Assembly: GCA_947462335.1 (NCBI GenBank)
Contig: OX381721.1
Location: forward strand, 35,700,303-35,764,302
From: Harmothoe impar
Taxonomy: Eukaryota > Annelida > Polychaeta > Phyllodocida > Polynoidae
DNA length: 64,000 bases
Direction of reading: 5' to 3'
The notes under the pieces were generated by a model that saw only the letters and a list, made by a program, of their open reading frames with translations, did no database searches and was not told the origin of the DNA. Positions 9,164-15,611 of the stretch are shown one piece after another. How positions within the stretch are numbered: position 1 is the first letter of the stretch; each line of letters starts with the position of its first letter. The position numbers and the translations under genes were made by a program.

Positions 9164-10300
9164 TTACGTTATTTTTTTGACGGGGATCCACTCGTTGAAC
9201 TTGTCGTCGTAACCTAACCAACGTACGAAAGCTAACTCTTTACCGTCGACGGTCTTGCGGCGCAACACCTCGTCTATCAGGTAGTTGTTGTCGTAACGAC
9301 TCTTGTACACCTTCTGAACCTCTTCCGGGTAGAAGACGCCTTTTATCTCCTCGCCCTTGTCGTCTTTCAGCTCGAACCCTCTGCTTCCCAACGTCTTAGC
9401 AACGTCGACCACTTCCTCGCGCCAGTTTCCCTCGTACCCTTTGTCGAAGGCGCCTTTAGTTCTCAACATCCTCACTCTGTCACCCGGAGCGATGACGTCG
9501 ACGGCGGACGTCTTTGTTTTTTTCTTCTTTTTCCATATTTCGTCGATTTGTTTGTTAGTTGGGAGATCTTGTCGGTAGAAAACTGTTTCGCTGTTTTCCG
9601 AGCTGACTTGAGCCGGCGCCATTTTCAACGTCTTGTGGTGAGTGCGATTGTAAGAAGACACTACATGGTGCAGCACGTCTACGTAGCGATACGTGCGCTT
9701 GTGTGTGAAATAACGCCACAGCTTCTCCTTCAGACTGCGGTTCAAGCGCTCCACTAGACTAGCTTTGATGTCGTCGTTCTCGCCAGTGAAGAACTCTATG
9801 CCCTCGCTCTTCAAGTGATCTTGAAAGATCTTGTTCAAAAACTCTTTCCCCTTGTCTGTCTGAACAGTGCGCGGTCGTCTCTCGCCAGGGCCTGTCATCT
9901 CTCGGAAGGCCTCGGTGACATCAGCGCCGCTCTTGGATTTAATGGGAACGGCCCACGCGTACCTAGAGAAAACGTCGATCGCCGTCACCACGTACCGGAA
10001 GCGGTCGTTGTGAGACGCCAAAGCTTGCATGTCCATCAGATCTATCTGCCACTGCTGATCGATTGCGCCGGTTATAGTCTTGTTCCTTGCGAATTTTCTC
10101 CGAATGGGTTTATGTTTAGTGTAGGCGTCCAGCGACACTAAAGCATCTCGGATGACGGCCGGGTTCAGGTGGCGAAAATGCTGTTTCTGGAGTTTAGTCA
10201 CGCTAGTGAAACTGGAGGGCGCTTTGACGTCGGTATATCTAGCTACTACGCGCTTCTTTTCTTTTTCCTTCTTGGTCAGTCTCTTCACTGGTTTGCCCAT
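9164..10300 (-). CDS. INT: Retrovirus-like integrase with C-terminal chromodomain
   Basis: 378-aa DDE integrase that would insert the linear element DNA and create the 6-bp duplication seen here. The catalytic triad fits D87 (WQIDLMDM), D149 (VQTDKGKEF) and E184 (SLVERLNRSLK), with 34 residues between the last two. A basic N-terminus precedes it; I see no clear HHCC zinc finger. The C-terminus (about 338-377) reads as a chromodomain, with VRWLGY and NEWIP typical of the fold, which may direct insertion to methylated-histone chromatin. The start overlaps the stop of the 401-aa gene by 16 bp. The frame is intact and the acidic triad complete. Confidence 0.96.
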   Translation of the reverse strand: MGKPVKRLTKKEKEKKRVVARYTDVKAPSSFTSVTKLQKQHFRHLNPAVIRDALVSLDAYTKHKPIRRKFARNKTITGAIDQQWQIDLMDMQALASHNDRFRYVVTAIDVFSRYAWAVPIKSKSGADVTEAFREMTGPGERRPRTVQTDKGKEFLNKIFQDHLKSEGIEFFTGENDDIKASLVERLNRSLKEKLWRYFTHKRTYRYVDVLHHVVSSYNRTHHKTLKMAPAQVSSENSETVFYRQDLPTNKQIDEIWKKKKKTKTSAVDVIAPGDRVRMLRTKGAFDKGYEGNWREEVVDVAKTLGSRGFELKDDKGEEIKGVFYPEEVQKVYKSRYDNNYLIDEVLRRKTVDGKELAFVRWLGYDDKFNEWIPVKKIT

Positions 10301-11490
10301 CGCGGGTCTCTTGAGGGCGTGAAAGACGAGCTCGCCGCTAGGCGGTTGCGCGCTTTCCTTTTCTTACTACGCGGCGCGCTCCTATAGGAAGTCGGAGTTT
10401 GGAAAAGTTCACGGTCGTCCTCCTCGTCGTCAGAGGATTGATCGTCCACCACCTGCAGAGAAGAGTCTGCTGCTGCTACTGCTGCTGCTGCTGCTGCTGC
10501 TTCTCCTTCTTCCGATTCGAAGCTCGGTCGTTTCCGACCTCTGTCAGCAAGCCGTGTGTCCAAACTTTGGCCAGGTCCGCTCGCTTTATACAGATGGTTT
10601 CCGATCAAGGCGTCTGTGGTGGGAACCGCTTCGCGCAGCGCTTTCGTGAACGGCGAGTAGCCCGCCGGTCTGGGCGCCGTCTTCCTGAACCTGGCGGCGT
10701 CGTTCAGTAAGTCCACTATGTTGATGCGATGCTCAGGTGGTATTCTCCGACCCGACATCTCGCGCACCGCCCCGTCCTCGTTCCACTTGATCACTCCGGA
10801 TTTCTCCAATTGTTTGTACAGCTCCACGGTCCGGCGGCGACTCCTCTTGGGAACTTGGTTCGCCAACCGCTCGAGTAGGGACGCGCTGGCCTCTTCAGCA
10901 GACTGACGGAGGTGAGCCGGGGGCGAAGAAGAGTAGGACGAAGAGATGTTGCTGTTGTGGGGATTCGCGAGAAAAAATTGCAATCTATTCAACAACCTTC
11001 GGTATTTCAACATTTTCTCGCGCGATTCCAAAGTGGGGTCGTTCAACACTAAATCCAAGTCCCTGTAGATAAACTGTAGCACCTGGTGCAAGGCCGCGTC
11101 GGGATGAAGGGACTGCTCTGCCTGCTTGTGGTAATAGGCCATGTCGGCGGGTAGGCGGGCGGCGGTGGCAGGAGCGGAACTCTCGTTCTTTTCAGTGCGC
11201 TCATCAGGAAGAGGAGGAAGGTTTGGAGCAGTAGAAGTACTAGCAGCAGCGACTGCAGTAGTAGCAGCGCTAGTAGTAGCAGCAGCAGCGGGCACATGAT
11301 GAAGTAGACCTGCTCGTGATGATTTGTAGAGCGTCTCAGGATCCACGAGCGCTAAACGTTTGTAGTGTTGTTGCTGCTCTGAGTCCGTCATGGGGACGCC
11401 GGTGGCAATGACGCTGGTGGTGGCGGTAGTGGTGGTGGTGGTGGTGGTGGTGGTGCTGTCGGCGAGTAGGTGTCGAATGACGTGTCTCAT
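10285..11490 (-). CDS. Conserved-type Polinton protein of unknown function
   Basis: 401 aa. Low-complexity N-terminus: a threonine run (13-22) and alanine/serine/threonine tracts (66-90). A helical stretch at 130-175 and a basic RSRRR (216-220) precede a conserved-looking block (about 222-302) with SGVIKWNEDG, GRRIPP, NIVDLLNDAARFR and ALIGNHLY. Blocks of this kind, a Trp, a Gly-Arg-Ile turn, an LLxD helix and a terminal GN, recur in an uncharacterised protein beside Polinton integrases. The tail has an alanine run (331-341), an acidic patch and KKRKARNR. Start could be Met1 (11490), overlapping the previous stop by 4 bp, or Met34 (11391), which skips the threonine run. A DNA-binding or virion role is only a guess. 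Confidence 0.75.
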   Translation of the reverse strand: MRHVIRHLLADSTTTTTTTTTTATTSVIATGVPMTDSEQQQHYKRLALVDPETLYKSSRAGLLHHVPAAAATTSAATTAVAAASTSTAPNLPPLPDERTEKNESSAPATAARLPADMAYYHKQAEQSLHPDAALHQVLQFIYRDLDLVLNDPTLESREKMLKYRRLLNRLQFFLANPHNSNISSSYSSSPPAHLRQSAEEASASLLERLANQVPKRSRRRTVELYKQLEKSGVIKWNEDGAVREMSGRRIPPEHRINIVDLLNDAARFRKTAPRPAGYSPFTKALREAVPTTDALIGNHLYKASGPGQSLDTRLADRGRKRPSFESEEGEAAAAAAAVAAADSSLQVVDDQSSDDEEDDRELFQTPTSYRSAPRSKKRKARNRLAASSSFTPSRDPRWANQ

Positions 11491-11819
11491 ATACGGAGAA
11501 TGCTCTTTATAAGCGGTAAGGCCATCCCTATGAGAGCCGGAATGAGGAAACCTCCCTCTTGTACCAAGACGCGTCTCTTTTTTTTGATGGGCGTAGATTT
11601 TTTGCCGACCTCCCTCAACACGTCAGCCGATTCTCGAAGCTTGTCCAGTTGTTTGTCGCTGAGCGGGATGTTCCCTACCAGTAAATTGTGACAGATCTCA
11701 CTCAACGCTGCGATCAGCTCGTCGCTTCCAGAGTCTATTAGATGCGAGCAGTCCTTTGGCGAGCACTTAGCTAAGTGCTTGAGAGTACCAAAGTGTCTTT
11801 CGAGTAGATGAGAAGACAT
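11487..11819 (-). CDS. Small Polinton protein with hydrophobic C-terminus
   Basis: 110 aa. A helical N-terminal half (LIAALSEICHNLLVGNIPLS at 35-54), a lysine/arginine cluster (79-83), and a glycine-led hydrophobic tail (GGFLIPALIGMALPLIKSIL, 89-108) likely to insert into or disrupt membranes. This layout, ALSEI..N.L.GN.PLS, then KKKR and GGF, is one I associate with a small conserved protein of animal Polintons, function not established. It sits 10 bp after the ATPase stop and its stop overlaps the next start (ATGA). A virion membrane-lytic role is an inference from the tail. Confidence 0.75.
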   Translation of the reverse strand: MSSHLLERHFGTLKHLAKCSPKDCSHLIDSGSDELIAALSEICHNLLVGNIPLSDKQLDKLRESADVLREVGKKSTPIKKKRRVLVQEGGFLIPALIGMALPLIKSILRI

Positions 11820-11829
11820 TTTTTTTTTG

Positions 11830-12549
11830 CTACTGCTTTCTGTTGTTCTTTTTTTTGTCTAGCGGTACGAACACTAGCTGAGAGTGTATGGCCGTCAAAG
11901 AGGAGCGTATTCTCAGATCGTCAGGTGTTGACTGCTTGAAGTCCAGGAGGAGGTATGAGTGAGGTCGCTTGAGTTCATGGGTAAATATACTAGAGAGGGC
12001 CGCCGCGTTGGACGGAAACACCTGGCGAGACAGACTAGCTATTTGCCCCATGTCGCGCGGGTTCTTGAAAACGATCATGTAGTGAGCGTTCAGACTCATA
12101 GTTCGAAAGTCGGGTGATTTCTGGAAGAGGTTCTGAGTGATGTATATGACGCTCACGTTCCAGTGATGCGAGTATTTAGTAAAGATGTCGGCTACCACTT
12201 GCTGATTGGAACTGCTCATCAGATCGTCCAATATCAGTAGAGTGTGGGGTCGTACAGCGTCTTCTGCTACTTCCACGTCTCCCGCTATAGACTCTTTGCT
12301 AGGAAGACCTTCTCTGAATTCCACACCGTACCGATTTGCCATTTTTTCAAACAGAGGTTGCCACTCGCCGTAATGGTAAAAAGTCTTTTCCACCGGCGGC
12401 GTGACCAAATTGTTCACGTCGCTCAGAAATTGATCCACCAAGCGCGATTTTCCACAACCCGACGGACCGCTAATGATACAACTAAAGGGTCCTTGTAGTC
12501 GAGCGTCGAAATGAATTTCTGTGAAGAGTTTGCTTTTACTACTGGACAT
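11830..12549 (-). CDS. ATP: A32-like DNA-packaging ATPase (FtsK/HerA type)
   Basis: 239-aa ATPase predicted to drive genome DNA into the capsid. Walker A is GPSGCGKS (28-35), Walker B is TLLILDDLM (103-111, acidic pair D108-D109), and a downstream SVIYITQN (133-140) supplies the polar sensor region typical of the FtsK/HerA superfamily and the poxvirus A32/adintovirus branch. Its length is normal for the family. It is the first gene of the tight leftward cluster; upstream is a TATA-like AATAAAAAGG at about 12673-12664. The frame is intact. Confidence 0.94.
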   Translation of the reverse strand: MSSSKSKLFTEIHFDARLQGPFSCIISGPSGCGKSRLVDQFLSDVNNLVTPPVEKTFYHYGEWQPLFEKMANRYGVEFREGLPSKESIAGDVEVAEDAVRPHTLLILDDLMSSSNQQVVADIFTKYSHHWNVSVIYITQNLFQKSPDFRTMSLNAHYMIVFKNPRDMGQIASLSRQVFPSNAAALSSIFTHELKRPHSYLLLDFKQSTPDDLRIRSSLTAIHSQLVFVPLDKKKNNRKQ

Positions 12550-12663
12550 TTTTTTTTGTTTTTTTTTTCAGGACGCGTCAGAGAGCGGTTGTGTGTCTGA
12601 CTGTCTGCTGTGTTTCTCACTCGAACGGTCGGTGGTGAATGGTTGTGGAGAAAAGTCCGCCGA

Positions 12664-12673
12664 CCTTTTTATT
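12664..12673 (-). promoter_or_regulatory. TATA-like box for the leftward gene cluster
   Basis: AATAAAAAGG on the minus strand about 115 bp upstream of the ATPase ATG. It resembles the A/T-G pattern of the MCP box and contains an AATAAA, so it may also serve as a poly(A) signal for the gene to its right. Confidence 0.4.
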
Positions 12674-12767
12674 GATTCCGGCCGGTGTCACAGTAGCGGC
12701 GGCAGAAGTGACTTTTTTTTGCGATAAAATTCTATTTTCACTCAATAGTCATAAATGTTTATAAATA

Positions 12768-12773
12768 TTTATT
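12768..12773 (-). terminator. AATAAA after the right-hand leftward frames
   Basis: AATAAA on the minus strand, about 110 bp past the stop at 12880. It is a candidate 3' end signal for any transcript covering 13531-12880. Confidence 0.45.
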
Positions 12774-12787
12774 TTTTTTTAAAAAAA

Positions 12788-12873
12788 GAAGAAGAGGAGG
12801 AGGAGGAGGAGGAGGAGGAGGAGGAGGAGGAGGAGGAGGAGATTAGTTTTTTTTTTTTTTTTTTTTTTTTTTT
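12788..12873. repeat. GGA microsatellite and T-run
   Basis: A GAA then GGA triplet array at about 12788-12841 (purine on the plus strand), followed by a T-run of about 27 bases (12847-12873). It separates the ATPase cluster from the right-hand genes and may be length-polymorphic. Confidence 0.9.
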
Positions 12874-12879
12874 GATCAT

Positions 12880-13170
12880 TTAGGCAAAGCTCGTCGCTTT
12901 GCCGTTTTTTTTTCTATTTCTGTGTTGTGACACGATCGTCTCGAAAAAGCAATAAGGCGTGTGAGCGCGGCGGTGACAAATACATATTGGAGCGTATGGT
13001 TTAAAATAGTGCGTCCCTATCTTCTTCAATTCGGCTGCGTGGCAATATGCGGGATAACAAGTGACGACGTCGAAACGTTTAGAGACCGTGTTCACGTCGG
13101 CCACAACGCGCGCCCACCGAGTGGGAGCTGCAGTCGCTCCCAAGAAACCGATCGGCTTGTCGAAATCGTT
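12880..13170 (-). other. Open frame without ATG, possible exon
   Basis: A 97-codon minus-strand frame opening after a TGA at 13173-13171 and ending at TAA 12880. It has no in-frame ATG. The residues are balanced and protein-like (TRWARVVADVNTVSKRFDVV, then several Cys/His/Tyr: CYPAYCH, CICH, YCFF), unlike a chance frame. It overlaps the end of the 150-aa frame. It could be read by splicing or frameshifting from that gene, by a non-ATG start, or be a relic. No family recognised. Confidence 0.3.
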
Positions 13171-13531
13171 TCATAGCACTTATTCTCACTTTATAAGAGG
13201 AGGCAGGGTGAGGAGAGTAGCGGCGCTCTTTCTTTTCATGAAACGCCCAACGAGTGGGGGCGCTGAGAGCAGCTGTTATGCAATAGTAGAGTAAATGCTG
13301 TTCTGAGAAGACGGCTCTCGGCCATGTCGCTACGTTTTCCTTTTCCGCTCTTGTATAACGACGATGGCGCTCAGCTTTGCATTTCTCGAGAATTCGGTAC
13401 GCCTCAAGAGAAGCGTGAACCTCAACTACGTGACGCTCTCTCCTTTGAGATAAAAAAATAGCCGGGCAGTTGAGGAGAGCGCTTTGTTCGCGCGACCGTC
13501 TTTTAGAAACTCGCGCCCTCTGCAGCGCCAT
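13079..13531 (-). CDS. Orphan 150-aa basic protein, leftward
   Basis: The ATG at 13531 is the first ATG after the TATA box at 13756-13750; the ~200-nt leader between them contains none, which supports this as the translated frame of that promoter. The product is rich in Arg, His and Lys with a helical middle (HVVEVHASLEAYRILEKCK, about 34-52) and no recognisable domain. It ends in a frame that overlaps the ATG-less frame to its left. It occupies the place where complete Polintons carry additional genes, but nothing in it suggests a polymerase or helicase. Function unknown. Confidence 0.5.
   Translation of the reverse strand: MALQRARVSKRRSREQSALLNCPAIFLSQRRERHVVEVHASLEAYRILEKCKAERHRRYTRAEKENVATWPRAVFSEQHLLYYCITAALSAPTRWAFHEKKERRYSPHPASSYKVRISAMKRFRQADRFLGSDCSSHSVGARCGRREHGL
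13112..13258. repeat. Duplicated imperfect palindrome pair
   Basis: GCCCACCGAGTGGG at 13112-13125 and GCCCAACGAGTGGG at 13245-13258: a direct duplication of a short inverted repeat 133 bp apart, one on each side of the TATA box at 13195-13190. They may be protein-binding sites. They also encode the repeated APTRWA in two different frames. Confidence 0.45.
13190..13195 (-). promoter_or_regulatory. Internal TATA box
   Basis: TATAAA on the minus strand within the 150-aa frame. A start about 25-30 bp downstream would fall just inside the ATG-less frame 13170-12880. It may be a second promoter or coincidental. Confidence 0.35.
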
Positions 13532-13749
13532 ATTTCTTTCCTCCGAAACAAAAAAGACTGAGTGAAAATAAAAATTTAAGAAAACAAAAAGCTCAAAGAA
13601 AAAAAATAAGCAATAAGCAGACTCAGCTCGAAATTCCCTGCTGGCGTGATGGCGGTGACTGCAGGCGGTGGCGGCGGTCGGCTGGCCGGCGGTGGCGGTG
13701 TCGGCGGCGATGGTAGAAGGGTGTGTGGAAAGAGAGACGCATCTCAGTC
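13532..13749 (-). other. 5' leader and GGC-rich stretch
   Basis: A purine-rich A-tract (13550-13610) and a strongly G/C-rich triplet stretch (13640-13715) between the TATA box and the ATG at 13531. There is no ATG on the minus strand in this leader. Confidence 0.45.
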
Positions 13750-13756
13750 TTTTATA
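13750..13756 (-). promoter_or_regulatory. TATA box of leftward orphan gene
   Basis: TATAAAA on the minus strand, followed by GACTGAGATG. The same AAAAGACTG context follows the MCP TATA box, suggesting a shared promoter layout within the element. Confidence 0.6.
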
Positions 13757-14071
13757 GGAGCGGCGAGTCTGACATTTTCAGCTGTCGCATGCTGACCTGC
13801 TGCTAGCATAAGAGAAACAAAAGCCCTAATCACACTTTTCAGCTGGATCCTTCCACCCCGCCAGACATGGATCCCAGATGGGAAGGCGGTTTAAAATTAA
13901 ATCCGTGTACCGACTGTCATACAATAGGGTAATTAGTTGAACGCGTGTTACCTGTATAAAGGATTAACGGGTCATGGGCTCAGCGTGTGTATAGAAAAAC
14001 AACTACAGGTAGCGTGAACAAAGCGACCCCCTCCCTTTCTGTCACTCTGTCTGTGACTAGAGGGTGCGCGT

Positions 14072-14243
14072 GTGGTAAGCGGCTTATATCTAAAGAAAAA
14101 AACAAATCACCCTCGCCTGTCATCAGCAGACAGCCGGCTGGCGGCTGGAAAATGCGATTAGAGGGATGATGAGCCACGTAGTAAGCGACTTAAGGCTGAT
14201 CTAAAGACCTGCCGTGAAGGGGCAGCTGGCCGGTGGCTTGAAA
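14072..14243 (+). repeat. Imperfect ~75-bp direct repeat in intergenic region
   Basis: 14072-14155 and 14177-14243 share GTAAGCGRCTTA, ATCTAAAG, and a GGCTGGCGGCTGG / CAGCTGGCCGGTGGC end. It lies directly upstream of the rightward promoter, so it may be a duplicated control segment of the divergent genes. A further TATAAA on the plus strand is at 13955-13960 with no convincing frame after it. Confidence 0.4.
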
Positions 14244-14246
14244 AAA

Positions 14247-14268
14247 GGCGGGGCGTAAGGGTATATAA
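14247..14268 (+). promoter_or_regulatory. GC box and TATA box of rightward gene
   Basis: GGCGGGGC (14247-14254) followed by TATATAA (14262-14268). A start of transcription near 14290-14298 would lie upstream of the ATG at 14397 but downstream of the ATG at 14274. This is the only clear rightward promoter in the element. Confidence 0.65.
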
Positions 14269-14309
14269 GGGGAGTGAAACCACATTCAGCATCGTCATCA
14301 TCGTTCACG

Positions 14310-14357
<48 letters not shown>
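14310..14357 (+). repeat. ACT/TAC triplet microsatellite
   Basis: About 15 uninterrupted TAC triplets in the presumed 5' leader of the alanine-rich gene. In the longer open frame it would read as a leucine run. Confidence 0.95.
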
Positions 14358-14366
<9 letters not shown>

Positions 14367-14396
14367 GCACCGCGCCTCAATTTGCAGATCCTCGTG

Positions 14397-15032
14397 ATGG
14401 AAAGTTGCTACCGTGACATGAAGCGGAATGACGAAGCGGCGCGCGAATGTGAAGCTGATGCTGTAGCCTCTGCTACTGCTGCTGCTAGTGCTGCTCAGCG
14501 TGCTACTGCTGCATTTACTGCGGCTGTTAGTGACGCGGGTCGTGATGACGTTGTTGTTGTTGCCGCTGCGGCTGTGACTGCTGCTGTTGCTGCCGCCGAT
14601 GCAGCTACTCATGCCACCGATGCCGACGCTGCTGCTGCTGATGCTGTTGCGGCTGCCGATGACGCCGCTGATAACGCTACTAGTGCCCGCTCTGCCGCCC
14701 TTGCTACTGTCGCTGCTGCTGTTGTTGCTAATGCTCACGCTACTGCTGCTGCCGCTGCTGCTACTGCTGCTACCGCTGCTGCCGAGGCTGCTGCCGCTGC
14801 TGCCGATGCTGCTGCCGATGCTGCCGATGCTGCTGCCGATGCTGATGTTAGCAGTCGCGTCGACAAAGAATCGTCATTTGTCACTCTTAAAGCCGCTCCA
14901 GTGGAACGCGCGACGGGTAGTAGGGCTACCAACGCGACGGCCGGATGGTGCAAATGGTGTCGTCGCTTCTGCTCGTGCGCTTGCTTTTCTTCCGGTCCTA
15001 CCTGCTGCTGCTACGGTATGATAGTGTTATAG
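14397..15032 (+). CDS. Alanine-rich protein with Cys-rich tail
   Basis: 211-aa product from the ATG at 14397. The frame is open from 14274, but that ATG lies within 10 bp of the TATA box and the intervening part is only microsatellite, so I prefer the internal start. A charged N-terminus (MESCYRDMKRNDEAARECEA) leads into ~125 residues that are mostly alanine with spaced Asp, Thr and Val, encoded by mixed GCN codons and interrupted enough to look maintained. The tail is distinct: a basic/polar linker, then GWCKWCRRFCSCACF and a CCC run. Poly-Ala frames also arise by repeat expansion, so this may be partly spurious, but the dedicated promoter supports a gene. No family recognised; a scaffold or early regulatory role is only speculation. 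Confidence 0.5.
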   Translation: MESCYRDMKRNDEAARECEADAVASATAAASAAQRATAAFTAAVSDAGRDDVVVVAAAAVTAAVAAADAATHATDADAAAADAVAAADDAADNATSARSAALATVAAAVVANAHATAAAAAATAATAAAEAAAAAADAAADAADAAADADVSSRVDKESSFVTLKAAPVERATGSRATNATAGWCKWCRRFCSCACFSSGPTCCCYGMIVL

Positions 15033-15148
15033 TGTTTGAATGAGAACGCGCGTAGTTACACATAGACGCTGTTACAGATGTGCTTTTTTATTCGAAAATA
15101 TAATTTTAACATAAGATGGAACTTGTTGTGTTTTTTTCTATATATACG

Positions 15149-15540
15149 TTGTTTGTTTACAAACAGTCACGTGTCACGTGGTGTTGTTTACAAACAAGAG
15201 AGCCACGTGGTGTTGTTTACAAACAAACCCTAAGTAGGTCACGTTACCCTAGTTACCAGAATGCCGGCTTCTGATTGGCTGAGCCTAAGTAGGTCACGTG
15301 ACGTAAGTAGGTCACGTTACCATAGTTACCAGAATGCCAGCCTCTCATTGGCTGAGAGCTTCTAAGTAGGTCAGTAGGTCACCCAGAATGCTGGCTTCTG
15401 ATTGGCTGAGAGCCCTAAGTAGGTCACGTTACCATGGCAACGGGTCACGTGACCAAATGGAGGCCTCTGATTGGCTGCATGTCGATTGAGTAATAAACAG
15501 TACTTAACTATAGTCCCGTTCCGATACATACTATACTACT
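15149..15540 (-). repeat. Polinton TIR, right copy
   Basis: 392 bp, inverted relative to 5033-5424 with five single-base differences by eye (four in the 81-bp stretch around 15287-15360, one near 15203). It carries the same CCAAT, CACGTG, GTTGCCATGGTAAC and GTAAACA modules. Confidence 0.95.
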
Positions 15541-15546
15541 CACGTT
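15541..15546. repeat. Target site duplication, right copy (CACGTT)
   Basis: Exact repeat of 5027-5032 immediately after the last TIR base. Removing 5033-15546 would restore an uninterrupted host sequence. Confidence 0.93.
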
Positions 15547-15611
15547 TGGGTGGATCCCATATAGTAAGCCATCCTGTCAATCTGATTATGGGGATTAAGA
15601 ATTTACAGTAG

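Larger units (their letters stand above)
5033..15540. mobile_element. Maverick/Polinton element lacking DNA polymerase B
   Basis: A 10,508-bp element bounded by 392-bp TIRs that start AGTAGTATAG and flanked by a perfect 6-bp duplication. It encodes integrase, FtsK/HerA-type packaging ATPase, adenovirus-type protease, major capsid protein, penton-like minor capsid protein and a pX-like protein, the core morphogenesis set of Polintons and adintoviruses. Complete Polintons are usually 15-20 kb and carry a protein-primed PolB of about 1,000 residues; here no frame longer than 434 aa exists and none resembles a polymerase. All recognised genes are open with no visible frameshift, and the TIRs are about 98.7% identical by eye, so the insertion looks young. 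Local CpG density is clearly higher than in the flanks. It could be a deletion derivative or a natural PolB-less lineage; the sequence alone does not decide. Confidence 0.95.

Noticed and set aside
14274..14396. Longer start of the alanine-rich gene with a leucine-run signal peptide
   Set aside because: Its ATG lies only about 6 bp after the TATA box, upstream of the likely transcription start; the Leu run is a triplet microsatellite.
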